DNA of 46,371 nucleotides from Mesorhizobium sp. LHD-90 (GTDB lineage: Bacteria; Pseudomonadota; Alphaproteobacteria; Rhizobiales; Rhizobiaceae). Of the stretch, positions 1 through 8,070 are shown piece by piece (positions within the stretch are counted from its first letter, which is position 1; each line of letters starts with the position of its first letter). Under the pieces are notes generated by a model, which was given only the letters and a program-made list of their open reading frames with translations, did not search any database and had not been told where the DNA came from. A program made the translations under genes and the position numbers. The stretch is taken from NCBI RefSeq assembly GCF_030929505.1, contig NZ_JAVFVV010000031.1:1-46371 (forward strand), written 5' to 3'.

Positions 1-1
1 G

Positions 2-517
2 CCCGAGCCGCCCCCTGCTCCGCGCGCCGAACCGCCGCGGGCGCGTGAACCGGAGCCGCGTCCGCGCACCGGCGCCTGGGTCCGCGACCTGCTCACCGGC
101 GCCTCGCGCGGCGAGGAGGACGAGGGCGAGGTCGCCGTGCAGCCGCCGCGCCTCGAAGCGCAAGTCCCGTCCAAGGCCGCCGCCTCGCTCAGCACGCTCT
201 CCGTCGACATCGCCCGCTCCATCGACCACGACGCGGCGATCGAGCTGTGGCGGCGCTACCGGCGCGGCGAGCGCGACGTGTTCACCCGCCGCCTCTACAC
301 GCTGAAGGGTCAGCAGACCTTCGACGAGATCAGCCGCAAATACCGCGCCGACCCCGAATTCCGGGTGGCCGTCGATCGCTATTGCGAAGATTTCGAGAAA
401 CTGTTGAAAGACGTCGCCCGCAACGACCGCGACAACCGGATGTCGGAAACCTACCTGACCTCGGAGACCGGCAAGGTCTTCACCATGCTCGCCCACGCCG
501 CCGGCCGGCTGCGATAG
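2..517 (+). CDS. C-terminal end of a large hypothetical protein (5' truncated by the window edge)
   Basis: The reading frame is open from the left edge, so only the last ~171 residues are present. The first ~45 residues are rich in Pro, Arg, Glu and Ala and look like a linker. The final ~110 residues form a charged, predicted helical tail (for example GQQTFDEISRKYRADPEF) ending in AGRLR. This resembles the conserved C-terminus of very long coiled-coil proteins of Rhizobiales that are often annotated kinesin-like or hypothetical; that link is from memory, not a search. No catalytic motif is visible. A strong intrinsic terminator follows 21 bases after the stop, so the gene ends its transcription unit. 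Confidence 0.8.
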   Translation, partial: PEPPPAPRAEPPRAREPEPRPRTGAWVRDLLTGASRGEEDEGEVAVQPPRLEAQVPSKAAASLSTLSVDIARSIDHDAAIELWRRYRRGERDVFTRRLYTLKGQQTFDEISRKYRADPEFRVAVDRYCEDFEKLLKDVARNDRDNRMSETYLTSETGKVFTMLAHAAGRLR

Positions 518-538
518 AGCGGCGCCGAAACGGAAACG

Positions 539-569
539 AAGGCGGACCGAGGTCCGCCTTTCCTTTTTT
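539..569 (+). terminator. Rho-independent terminator
   Basis: A perfect 10-bp stem, AAGGCGGACC (539-548) with GGTCCGCCTT (551-560), closed by a 2-nt spacer (so a few central pairs open to form the loop), is followed by TCCTTTTTTG. It ends the truncated gene upstream and separates it from the convergent small membrane protein gene. Confidence 0.85.
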
Positions 570-608
570 GCAGGCTTCAGCCGCCGCCGGAACGCACGGG
601 CCAAGCCG

Positions 609-830
609 TCAAAACAGGCTGTTCCACCACACAAGAAGCAGCAGCACCGTGCCGCGGATCAGGGACGACAGCTCCTTGCCGATGTTGCCGGCGATGGGCA
701 GGTCGTAATAGCGGGAGATGACGATGACGCCGAGCACGGCGATTGTCGGCGGGTAGAAGAAGTTGAACGTCCAGGCGACCCAGTTCTGTCGCGAAACGCT
801 CTCTTCGCCGGACGCGGTCTTGTCGATCAT
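609..830 (-). CDS. Small hypothetical membrane protein (73 aa)
   Basis: The protein has a polar N-terminus, a hydrophobic segment at about residues 24-43 (NFFYPPTIAVLGVIVISRYY) and a second at about 57-70 (LIRGTVLLLLVWWNSLF), suggesting a two-pass inner-membrane protein. I do not recognise the family. The ATG at 830 is the first available in frame and has no strong Shine-Dalgarno. It converges on the truncated gene at the left edge and is separated by about 265 bp from the end of the mla operon. That gap (831-1096) holds only a short GCCGG/CCGGC hairpin near 1042-1054 and nothing else recognisable. Confidence 0.6.
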   Translation of the reverse strand: MIDKTASGEESVSRQNWVAWTFNFFYPPTIAVLGVIVISRYYDLPIAGNIGKELSSLIRGTVLLLLVWWNSLF

Positions 831-1096
831 GTCTGGAAACCCGACGGACGCCCAAGCATAACTATAGTCCGGCGGTTAAGATTTCGTTTCGCCAAACAAC
901 AAAATTGCGATCACTTCAAGAACGCTAAGGTTATCGGAGATAACGCGGACAGAAGACCTTGATGACAAGCGGCGAATTGCCGTCCATGGGCAAATTGGGC
1001 AGTCAAGCCCCGATCTTCGACTGAATCCGACTTCCGTGGTGAAGCCGGTTTCCGGCCATTGCGCGATGCTCCGTGGGAGCCACCGGATACGAGGCC

Positions 1097-1693
1097 TCAG
1101 ATCTGGGCGTCGACCCAGTCCACGATCTCCGCTCCGACCGTGCCGAATGCCGCGTCGAGGCCGCGCACAAAGGCGTCGTTGCCGCTGCCGGAGACCGGCG
1201 AGGATGCCCGGAACACCTTTGCCGCGCGTACCGTGCCGTTGCGGTCGTTGAGCACCCGCGCATAGATCTCGACATGCGCCTGATTGCCCGCACCCACCCG
1301 CACCTCGAAGGCGCGGATTTCGCAGACCACCTGGTAGTCGATCGCCAGCCCCTCGCCCGGTGTGCCGACGCCCGAAAACCCGCCTGCGGCCTGGAACGAC
1401 TGCGCGAGTTTTGCCTGCACCACCAGCGGCAGCCTGTCGGCCCATTGCGCGCCCTTGAGGAACTGGATCGCGCCGGGCCCGGTTCTGATGACGATGTTCT
1501 GCCCGTCAAGGGCCTTCAGCGCGCCGGGCTCGGCGATCAGGATCTGCGTGTTGCTGCGGCCGCGCGCCTCCGGCGCGTCCGGCGCCGAAAGGTCGTAGGT
1601 GTCGAGCGGCGGCGCTCCCGCGCCCAGCAGCGCGCAGCCGCTCAGCGAGACGGCGACGGACAGCAGCGCGGATGACAGGCTGAGAAGCTTCAA
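1097..1693 (-). CDS. ABC-type transport auxiliary lipoprotein (PqiC/LptP-like), last gene of the mla operon
   Basis: With a TTG start at 1693 the protein begins MKLLSLSSALLSVAVSLSGC, an n-region, hydrophobic core and LSGC lipobox, so it is probably a lipoprotein acylated on the Cys. The mature part (LDTYDLSAP, then ADRLPLVVQAKLAQSF) follows the pattern of ABC-type transport auxiliary lipoproteins encoded beside MlaD-type proteins, thought to link the inner-membrane complex to the outer membrane. The frame stays open upstream to an ATG at 1831 inside mlaD, but that start would put about 46 residues before the signal peptide and is unlikely. There is no strong Shine-Dalgarno at the TTG, so translation may be coupled to mlaD, which ends at 1785. 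Confidence 0.8.
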   Translation of the reverse strand: MKLLSLSSALLSVAVSLSGCALLGAGAPPLDTYDLSAPDAPEARGRSNTQILIAEPGALKALDGQNIVIRTGPGAIQFLKGAQWADRLPLVVQAKLAQSFQAAGGFSGVGTPGEGLAIDYQVVCEIRAFEVRVGAGNQAHVEIYARVLNDRNGTVRAAKVFRASSPVSGSGNDAFVRGLDAAFGTVGAEIVDWVDAQI

Positions 1694-1784
1694 GGAAAAG
1701 GCAACCCGCTCAATCGAAACAGAAAAACTTGCCGGACGATCCCCGTTCGCCCCCCGACTCTCTTGCGGTGCGCCGGGCGCGAAG

Positions 1785-3158
1785 TCAACGCCGGACCCGG
1801 CCGTCATACTGCCTGACCGTACCATCTCCACCGGTAATGATGCGCTGCGGGTTGCGCTCCAGGTCGGTGATCGCCCGCTCGATCCGGTCGATCGAGCGGC
1901 GGCTGTCGCGGATCAGCGCCTCGGCGTCGCGCAGCCCCTGCCCCGAGAACCGCGCAAGCCCGTCGGTGATGGTGCCGAGCTTGGCGTTCAGCGTGTCGGC
2001 GACCTGCCTGAAACCCTTCAGCGTGTCGTTGGCGTTGGTGATCAGGCTCTCGGCATTGTCGGAACCGAGCAGGCTGTCCACCTTGGCCAGCACGCCGTCG
2101 ACGCGTACCGACGCCTGGTTCAAGCGGCGTATCATTTCCGAGGCGTCGCCGATCATGCGGTCGATCTCGTCGGACCTGTTGGCGAATTTCTGGGTGATCT
2201 TTTCCACGTCGGCGGCCGCCGTGTTGGCCGAGCGGCTCGCCTGCTCGATGTTGGAGAGCGCGCTGCGTACCTTTGCCGGGTCGACGCCGTCCAGTATGCC
2301 GTCCACCTTGCCGAGCGTGGCTTGCGTCTTCGTGGCGAAATCGTTGATCGAGGCCACCGTCTCGCGCACCTCGCGCACCGTTTCGTCGAATTGCGCGCTG
2401 GTCTTGGCGAGATCGGCGGTGAACTTGTCGACATTGTCGACCACTGACTGCACCTTCTTCGGATCGACCGCCTTCAATATGTCCTCGGCGGCCTTCAGCG
2501 TGCCGTCCAGCTTTCCGGAAACGCCGGCGAGTTCGCCTGAGAGTTTCGAGACGCTGTCGAGGAACTTGTCGACGCCGTCGGAATTGCGCGCCAGCGCTCC
2601 CGAAAATTTCTGGATGTTCTGGACGGTCTCGGTCAGCGGCGTACGGGCGTCGCTGGTGAAGCCTTCGAGATCGGTGAGCACGCTGTCGGCGCGGTTGGCG
2701 ATATCCTGCGCCTTTTCCAGCAGGTTGGTCACCGCCGACGGATCGGCGGTGATTTCGGCCACGGTGCCGTCGTTCTCGGCCTCGTCGAACAGGTTGGGCT
2801 CCTGCGTGTCGCTGCCCTTGATCTCCAGCGTCGCCTGGCCGGTGAGACCGGCGATGCCGATGACGGCCTTGGTCGATCGGGTGATCGGCGTCAGCCGGTC
2901 GACCTGCGTATCGGCGATGGCGACGCTCGGATTGGTCGTGTCGATATAGACGCGCCGCACGTCACCGACCTTGACGCCGTTGAAGAACACGCCGCTGCCG
3001 GTGGCCAGCCCGGATGCGGATCCCGGAATGCGCACGCGCAACAAAGCGACCTCCCCCCGGTTGCCGAACGCCGCCATCCAATAGACGAAGGCGAAGGCGG
3101 CCAAAATGGCCACCAGGGTGAAAATGCCGACGACGACGTAGTTGGCTCTCGTTTCCAT
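1785..3158 (-). CDS. mlaD: MlaD-family (MCE domain) lipid-transport protein
   Basis: A 457-residue protein with one N-terminal transmembrane anchor (about residues 8-28, YVVVGIFTLVAILAAFAFVY) followed by an MCE domain (about 35-120, including VFFNGVKVGDVRRVYID and GLTGQATLEIKG). The remaining ~300 residues are predicted helical with repeated heptad-like Asp/Thr/Val segments, much longer than the short tail of E. coli MlaD (183 aa) and closer to MCE proteins with helical tails. It should be the periplasmic substrate-binding part of a phospholipid or other lipid transporter anchored in the inner membrane. It lies 14 bp after mlaF, in the same direction, with the auxiliary lipoprotein downstream. 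The substrate is not shown by sequence. Confidence 0.9.
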   Translation of the reverse strand: METRANYVVVGIFTLVAILAAFAFVYWMAAFGNRGEVALLRVRIPGSASGLATGSGVFFNGVKVGDVRRVYIDTTNPSVAIADTQVDRLTPITRSTKAVIGIAGLTGQATLEIKGSDTQEPNLFDEAENDGTVAEITADPSAVTNLLEKAQDIANRADSVLTDLEGFTSDARTPLTETVQNIQKFSGALARNSDGVDKFLDSVSKLSGELAGVSGKLDGTLKAAEDILKAVDPKKVQSVVDNVDKFTADLAKTSAQFDETVREVRETVASINDFATKTQATLGKVDGILDGVDPAKVRSALSNIEQASRSANTAAADVEKITQKFANRSDEIDRMIGDASEMIRRLNQASVRVDGVLAKVDSLLGSDNAESLITNANDTLKGFRQVADTLNAKLGTITDGLARFSGQGLRDAEALIRDSRRSIDRIERAITDLERNPQRIITGGDGTVRQYDGRVRR

Positions 3159-3172
3159 CCAGACCCGTGTTT

Positions 3173-3997
3173 CTACTTCCTTGCGGCAAGATCAAGTTGC
3201 CGTGCACGTTTTCCGCGAAAATACGACATTACCCACGGCTCGTCGCTGGCGAGCATGTCCTCGATCGTTCCTTCCACCAGCACCCTCTTCTTGCCGAGCA
3301 CAGCGACACGGTCGCAGACCGAGAACAGGCTGTCGAGGTCGTGCGTAACCATGTAGACCGTCAGCCCCATCGTGTCGCGCAGCTTGGCCACCAGTTCGTC
3401 GAACTCGGCCGCGCCGATCGGATCGAGGCCGGAGGTCGGCTCGTCGAGGAAGACCAGGTCGGGGTCGAGCGCCAGCGCCCGGGCAAGTGCCGCGCGCTTG
3501 ATCATGCCGCCCGACAGTTCGGACGGGAATTTCGGCGCGGCGTCGGGCGGCAGGCCGACCAGCTCGATCTTCAGATAGGCAAGTTCGTCCATCAGCGATT
3601 GCGGCAGGTCGAGATATTCGCGCATCGGCACCTGGATGTTCTCCAGCACCGTCAGCGCCGAAAACAGCGCGCCCTGCTGGAACAGCACGCCCATGCGCAT
3701 GTCGATCCGCATGCGCTCTTCCTCGCTGGCCTCGTCAACGTCGATGCCGAACAGTCGAATCGTGCCGGCCCGCTTCTTGTTGAGCCCGAGCACTGTCCGC
3801 AGAAGCACCGATTTGCCTCCGCCCGAGGCGCCGACGAAGCCGAGTATCTCACCGCGCCTGATGTCGAGGTCGAGCTTTTCCAGCACGATCTTGTCGCCGA
3901 AGCCAACGGTGACGCCGCGCGCCGACAGGATGATGTCACCCTTCTGACCGGCGATGCGGGCATGGCCTGTCGGTTGCTCGGCGGTCTGGCTGTTCAT
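3173..3997 (-). CDS. mlaF: ABC transporter ATP-binding protein MlaF
   Basis: A 274-residue ATPase with Walker A GASGGGKS (56-63), signature LSGGM (161-165), Walker B LVFLDEP (181-187) and a switch His in YMVTHD. The MlaF-type signature LSGGM, instead of LSGGQ, and the sequence GEILGFVGASGGGKSVLLR are typical of this subfamily. It powers the MlaE permease in the inner membrane. The gene is the second of the four-gene minus-strand operon, 71 bp after mlaE. An N-terminal ~20-residue extension (MNSQTAEQPTGHARIAG) precedes the ABC domain. Confidence 0.93.
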   Translation of the reverse strand: MNSQTAEQPTGHARIAGQKGDIILSARGVTVGFGDKIVLEKLDLDIRRGEILGFVGASGGGKSVLLRTVLGLNKKRAGTIRLFGIDVDEASEEERMRIDMRMGVLFQQGALFSALTVLENIQVPMREYLDLPQSLMDELAYLKIELVGLPPDAAPKFPSELSGGMIKRAALARALALDPDLVFLDEPTSGLDPIGAAEFDELVAKLRDTMGLTVYMVTHDLDSLFSVCDRVAVLGKKRVLVEGTIEDMLASDEPWVMSYFRGKRARQLDLAARK

Positions 3998-4068
3998 CTC
4001 AGCGACCTGGCGCCCGAAGCGCGAAAATCATCATCTGCAACCCGCCATCACGCATTCTCGAACATCTT

Positions 4069-5238
4069 TCAGAAATTGATCTGCGCGAAGAAGATAGCAA
4101 ACGCGCCGTCGAGAATGACGACGATGAAGATGGATTTCACCACCGCGGCGGTGACGTGCAGCCCGAGCGATTCGGCGCTGCCGCCAACCTTCAGCCCCTC
4201 GACGGAGGCGACGATGCCGATGATCATCGCCATGAACGGCGCCTTGATCATGCCGACGAGGAAGGTGCCGACGTCGACGGCCTGGCGCAGCCGGTCGAGA
4301 AACGCTTCCGGCGCGATGCCGGAATAGGCCCAGGTGATGCCGATGGCCCCTGCGATCGCGGCGAAGTTGGCGATGATGGTAAGGCACGGCAGCGCGATCA
4401 CCAGTGCCACCAGCCGCGGAAACACCAATACGCCGACCGGATTGAGGCCGATGACGGTCAGCGCGTCGACCTCCTCGCGCATCTTCATCGAGCCGATCTC
4501 GGCGGTGATCGCGCTGCCCGAGCGGCCGGCGATCATGATGGCGGTCATCAGCACGCCGAGCTCGCGCAGCACCAGGATACCGACGAGATCGACGACAAAG
4601 ATGTCGGCGCCGAAGTACCGCAACTGGAAGGCGCCCTGCTGCGCCACGATGGCGCCGACGATGGTCGACATCAGCAGGATGACCGGAATGGCGCCGACGC
4701 CCATGCGGTCGATCTGGTTGAAGATGGCGGCGAGATTGACCCCGTGGCCGCGGCCGATCTTCATCTGGCCGCCGCGTATGGTGGCGCCCAGGATGTTCAT
4801 CGCCGCGAAGAAGTCGTCGCGGGCGGAATAGACGGCGCGGCCGAGGGTCTCCAGCCCGCGAATGGCGAGGTTTGGGCGGGCGGGCGCATCCAGACGTTTC
4901 TGGGCGGAGGCTTCCCGGATGGCGGTCAGCAGCACGTCCATGGCCTGCGTCTGGCCTTCCAGCGAGACGTCCGCGCCCTTGGCGCTGGCCTGGTCGATGA
5001 ACCGGCCGATCCGCCAGGCGCCTGCCGTGTCCATGCGCTCGATACCCGAAAGGTCGAGTGCGACGGGATTGCTGGCGGCATCGCCGGCAAACTGCGTCAT
5101 CTCCTCGTCGACGTCGGCAATGGTGCGTGTCGTCCAGCGGCCAGACAGGCGCAGCACGTGCCGCCCGTTCTCGTCGGCCTGCTCGACCGCCGGCTGGCCC
5201 TCGGAACGCCTTGTTTGTCTGGAGCGATTGAACAACAT
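4069..5238 (-). CDS. mlaE: MlaE-family ABC transporter permease with N-terminal STAS domain
   Basis: A 389-residue protein. Residues ~25-120 resemble a STAS domain (HVLRLSGRWTTRTIADVDEE, then VALDLSGIERMDTAGAWRIG), and ~140-389 match the MlaE permease, with IPVILLMSTIVGAIVAQQGA and the typical LRELGVLMTAIMIAGRSGSA loop. In E. coli the STAS subunit is a separate protein (MlaB); here it is fused to the permease, a common alphaproteobacterial arrangement. A stop codon (5242-5244) lies in frame just upstream of ATG 5238, so the start cannot be further 5'. No Shine-Dalgarno precedes it, and a palindrome overlaps it. It is the first gene of the mla operon. Confidence 0.92.
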   Translation of the reverse strand: MLFNRSRQTRRSEGQPAVEQADENGRHVLRLSGRWTTRTIADVDEEMTQFAGDAASNPVALDLSGIERMDTAGAWRIGRFIDQASAKGADVSLEGQTQAMDVLLTAIREASAQKRLDAPARPNLAIRGLETLGRAVYSARDDFFAAMNILGATIRGGQMKIGRGHGVNLAAIFNQIDRMGVGAIPVILLMSTIVGAIVAQQGAFQLRYFGADIFVVDLVGILVLRELGVLMTAIMIAGRSGSAITAEIGSMKMREEVDALTVIGLNPVGVLVFPRLVALVIALPCLTIIANFAAIAGAIGITWAYSGIAPEAFLDRLRQAVDVGTFLVGMIKAPFMAMIIGIVASVEGLKVGGSAESLGLHVTAAVVKSIFIVVILDGAFAIFFAQINF

Positions 5239-5245
5239 TGTTCAA
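5228..5245. promoter_or_regulatory. Palindrome overlapping the mlaE start codon (possible operator)
   Basis: TTGAACAACATTGTTCAA is an 8-bp inverted repeat with a 2-nt centre. It contains the complement of the mlaE ATG (5236-5238). Perfect half-sites at a predicted transcription start suit a dimeric repressor site, but no regulator is encoded nearby, so this role is inference. Confidence 0.4.
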
Positions 5246-5246
5246 A

Positions 5247-5275
5247 GTCTTAGCGGCGGAATCGAAGCCTGTCAC
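5247..5275 (-). promoter_or_regulatory. Candidate promoter for the mla operon
   Basis: On the minus strand, GTGACA (5275-5270) and TAAGAC (5252-5247) are separated by 17 bp. The -35 matches TTGACA at five of six positions; the -10 is weak. The start point would fall at or a few bases before the mlaE ATG, implying a leaderless or near-leaderless transcript, consistent with the absence of a Shine-Dalgarno. Confidence 0.3.
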
Positions 5276-5281
5276 TTTGCC

Positions 5282-5371
5282 GCGCGGCGGCACACACATA
5301 CCGGGAGCAGAAAATCATGCCGCGTGTCCTTTTGGTCGAGGCCGAAAGTTTCCCGATCGCTGGCGCCTTCA
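5282..5371 (+). repeat. Direct repeat, left copy (dgcA leader and first codons)
   Basis: This 90-bp stretch matches 6997-7087 with 5 mismatches and a 1-base indel (about 93% identity by eye). It begins GCGCGGCGGCACACACATAC and ends GGCGCCTTCA. It carries the ribosome binding site and the first 18 codons of dgcA. The two copies bracket the DUF1254 gene. Confidence 0.93.
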
Positions 5372-5433
5372 TCACGCCGATGCGTCCACCACTCCATCGC
5401 TTGCGCCACTCTGGAGTTGAAATATTGGCGTGA
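5317..5433 (+). pseudogene. Truncated relic of the dgcA 5' end
   Basis: The ATG at 5317 opens a 38-codon frame whose first ~18 residues (MPRVLLVEAESFPIAGAF) match the start of intact DgcA (MARVLSVEAERFPIAGAF). After that the sequence diverges completely and ends in TGA at 5431. It keeps a GGGAG ribosome binding site, so a short peptide could be made, but no enzyme domain remains. It is best read as the fragment left upstream when foreign DNA or a duplication separated the dgcA leader from the complete gene. Confidence 0.8.
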
Positions 5434-5484
5434 TAGGCTAGCGCCCGTTCTGTCAAAAACGCTTCCAGCCGGGAGATAGACGCC

Positions 5485-6981
5485 GTGTACGGATTCAAGA
5501 CAACCAGACGCAATCTTATTGGCGGCGGTGCCGGCGCCACGCTAGTCGCTGCGTCGGGAGCCGGTGTCTTGACCGCATTCGACCTCGCAGTTTCACCAAA
5601 TGGCGGCACTGCCTATGCACAGACCCCAACGACCGTCGCTACGAACGATTGGCGCGAGGAATACGCCTACACGCTGGGCGTGCAGGCCTATGTCTACGCC
5701 TTCCCGCTCACCTATCTGAGCAAGCTGCGCTACGAGTGGACGAACGTCCCGGACTCCAGCTTCTATGCCTCGCTCAATCATTTCCACCACAAGAAGGTTC
5801 TCGCCAACCACATCAACTACACCTCCGGAGGCTCGCCGAACCAGGACACCCTCTATTCTTGGGGGTGGCTGGATCTCCGCCAAGGCCCGGTCGCCCTCAC
5901 GCATCCCGACATGGGGGATCGATACTTCACCTTCGAGATCGCCGACATGTTTTCGGACAATTTTGCCTATGTCGGCAAGCGGACGACCGGCGGGGCGGCC
6001 GGGGCTTTCGCAATCCTGCCGCCGGGATGGAGCGGCAGCCTTCCGCCGGACATCAAGAGCTCGTTCCAGTCCCCGACTCGCTTTGCGCTCGTCTTCGGCC
6101 GCACGCTTGTGAATGATGAAGCTGATGTCGCGGCGGTCAACAAGTTGCAGGATCAATACCGCATGATTCCGCTGGCCCTTTGGGGCCAACTGGACCCGCA
6201 GATCCCCGAGGGACGCGACGTCTTCAAGCCGTATGATACGGCGAACGATCCGTTGGGCGACTGGCGAACGATCAACCGGGCATGGGCGGAAAACCCTCTT
6301 CCGAAGGATCGCGATGCCGATCTGGTGCGCCTCTTCGGCGAGATCGGCATTGGCCCGGCTTTCACCGCCGAAAGCATCGACAAGCTGCCCGAACCGACCA
6401 GGCAAGGTCTGGCGCGCGCGGCGGCAACGGCGCGCCCGATGCTCAACGCCATGCTCGCGACCGGCGCCTACAAATCCAAGATGGTCAATGACTGGATGTA
6501 TCCGCCCAAGACGTTCGGCAGCGCCGGGCTCTATGGCGATTTCATTGTCCGTGCCGCGGGTCAGTGTCTTGGTGGCATCATCTCGAACGATCCCGATGAA
6601 GCCGTCTATCTGTTCACATTCAGCGATGTTCAAGGCCAACCGCTCGTAGGCGGTCGCCGGTACTCCATGCAGTTCAAAGCCGACAATCTGCCGCCCGTCA
6701 ACGAGTTCTGGTCCGTGACCATGTATGGTCCCGACAACAACTTCGTGCCCACCGACACCATGCGCTACGCCATAGGAGACCGCACGGCCGGTCTGACCAA
6801 GGGTGCTGACGGCAGTCTTACCATCTACATCCAGCCCGATGCACCGAGCGATCCCTCCGAACGCGCGAACTGGCTTCCGTCGCCGGCCCAGGGGGCCTTC
6901 CACCTGGCGCTGCGGACTTACGTCCCGAAGCAACCGATCATTGATCAGGTCTGGGTGCCGCCAGCGGTAACACCGGCGTGA
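5485..6981 (+). CDS. Secreted DUF1254/DUF1214 domain protein
   Basis: A 498-residue protein. The GTG start at 5485 is preceded by GGGAG at a good distance. The N-terminus has a twin-arginine-like motif (TTRRNLIGG, residues 6-14), a hydrophobic stretch and a likely cleavage site after TAYA (~45), so export by Tat is probable. The rest fits the DUF1254 (about 65-200, with the YVYAFPLTYLSKLRYEW region and NQDTLYSWGWLDL) plus DUF1214 (about 380-485, with NEFWSVTMYGPDNNF and IYIQPDAPS) architecture. The biochemical role of these families is not established. The gene sits precisely between two copies of the dgcA 5' region, and its codon use looks less GC-biased than its neighbours, both consistent with later acquisition. 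Confidence 0.88.
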   Translation: MYGFKTTRRNLIGGGAGATLVAASGAGVLTAFDLAVSPNGGTAYAQTPTTVATNDWREEYAYTLGVQAYVYAFPLTYLSKLRYEWTNVPDSSFYASLNHFHHKKVLANHINYTSGGSPNQDTLYSWGWLDLRQGPVALTHPDMGDRYFTFEIADMFSDNFAYVGKRTTGGAAGAFAILPPGWSGSLPPDIKSSFQSPTRFALVFGRTLVNDEADVAAVNKLQDQYRMIPLALWGQLDPQIPEGRDVFKPYDTANDPLGDWRTINRAWAENPLPKDRDADLVRLFGEIGIGPAFTAESIDKLPEPTRQGLARAAATARPMLNAMLATGAYKSKMVNDWMYPPKTFGSAGLYGDFIVRAAGQCLGGIISNDPDEAVYLFTFSDVQGQPLVGGRRYSMQFKADNLPPVNEFWSVTMYGPDNNFVPTDTMRYAIGDRTAGLTKGADGSLTIYIQPDAPSDPSERANWLPSPAQGAFHLALRTYVPKQPIIDQVWVPPAVTPA

Positions 6982-6996
6982 CGGATATCGAGTAAA

Positions 6997-7087
6997 GCGC
7001 GGCGGCACACACATACCGGGAGCCGAAAAGTCATGGCGCGTGTCCTTTCGGTCGAGGCCGAACGTTTTCCGATCGCTGGCGCCTTCA
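6997..7087 (+). repeat. Direct repeat, right copy (dgcA leader and first codons)
   Basis: Matches 5282-5371. This copy continues into intact dgcA, so it is the functional one. It starts 15 bp after the stop codon of the DUF1254 gene. Confidence 0.93.
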
Positions 7088-8016
7088 CCATCTCGCGCGG
7101 CTCCAAGACGGAAGCCGAAGTCATCTGCTGCACGATTCGCGATGGCTCCCATGCAGGGCGCGGCGAGTGCGTGCCCTACCGCCGCTACGGCGAGAGCATC
7201 GACGGCGTGCTCGCGGCGATCGAATCGGCGCGTCGGGAAATCGAGGCCGGCATGGATCGGCAGGATCTGCTGTCGCTGATGCCGCCGGGGGCGGCGCGCA
7301 ATGCCGTCGACTGCGCGCTCTGGGATCTTGGGGCCAAGCAGCGCGGCGTCTCAGCCGCATCGGCGCTCGGCATAGCCGTGCCACAGCCGCTGGTGACGGC
7401 TTATACGCTGTCGCTCGACACGCCGGAAAAAATGGCCGCGCAGGCCCGTGCCAATGCCGATCGTCCGCTGCTGAAGGTCAAGATCGGCGGCGACGGCGAC
7501 CTCGACCGCATCGCGGCGGTCATCGCGGCGGCGCCGCAAAGCCGCATCATCCTCGACGCCAACGAGGGCTGGACGGAAGAAAACCTCGCCGACAACCTCG
7601 CCGCCGCCGCCCGCCTCGGCGTCGTGCTGGTCGAGCAGCCCCTGCCCGCCGGCAAGGATTTTGCGCTCGCCCGCATCGCCCGACCGGTGCCGGTCTGCGC
7701 CGACGAAAGCCTGCACACGGCCGACGATCTCGAATCGCTTGCCGGCCTTTACGATGCGGTCAACATCAAGCTCGACAAGACCGGCGGCCTCACCGCCGCC
7801 CTCGTCCTGCGCGACCGGGCAAAACAGCTCGGTTTTTCGATTATGGTCGGATGCATGGTCGGCACCTCGCTCGGCATGGCGCCGGCGGTTCTGCTGGCGC
7901 AGGGCGCCGATTTCGTCGACCTCGACGGTCCGCTGCTGCTGGCGAAGGACCGCGAGCCGGGACTCGCCTATTCGGGCTCGCTGGTCTCACCGCCCCGCCC
8001 GGAGTTGTGGGGGTGA
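7033..8016 (+). CDS. dgcA: Dipeptide epimerase-like enolase-superfamily enzyme (N-acetyl-D-Glu racemase DgcA type)
   Basis: A 327-residue enolase-superfamily protein. The catalytic set is visible: KVK (K148 and K150), metal ligands D175 (in DANEGW), E201 (VEQPLP) and D224 (CADES), and K246 (NIKLDK) for the other face. This is the L-Ala-D/L-Glu epimerase fold; rhizobial members are annotated as DgcA, acting on N-acylated glutamate in D-glutamate catabolism together with the acyltransferase DgcN. No dgcN (DUF1611) gene is in this window. A GGGAG ribosome binding site precedes ATG 7033. Its leader and first codons are duplicated upstream of the DUF1254 gene, so dgcA may now depend on read-through or on a promoter inside the inserted DNA. 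Confidence 0.88.
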   Translation: MARVLSVEAERFPIAGAFTISRGSKTEAEVICCTIRDGSHAGRGECVPYRRYGESIDGVLAAIESARREIEAGMDRQDLLSLMPPGAARNAVDCALWDLGAKQRGVSAASALGIAVPQPLVTAYTLSLDTPEKMAAQARANADRPLLKVKIGGDGDLDRIAAVIAAAPQSRIILDANEGWTEENLADNLAAAARLGVVLVEQPLPAGKDFALARIARPVPVCADESLHTADDLESLAGLYDAVNIKLDKTGGLTAALVLRDRAKQLGFSIMVGCMVGTSLGMAPAVLLAQGADFVDLDGPLLLAKDREPGLAYSGSLVSPPRPELWG

Positions 8017-8070
8017 ACTTTCTTGACGTGACGGGTCGGCGCCGCTCCTCACGGCAACTGCCCGCCGCTT

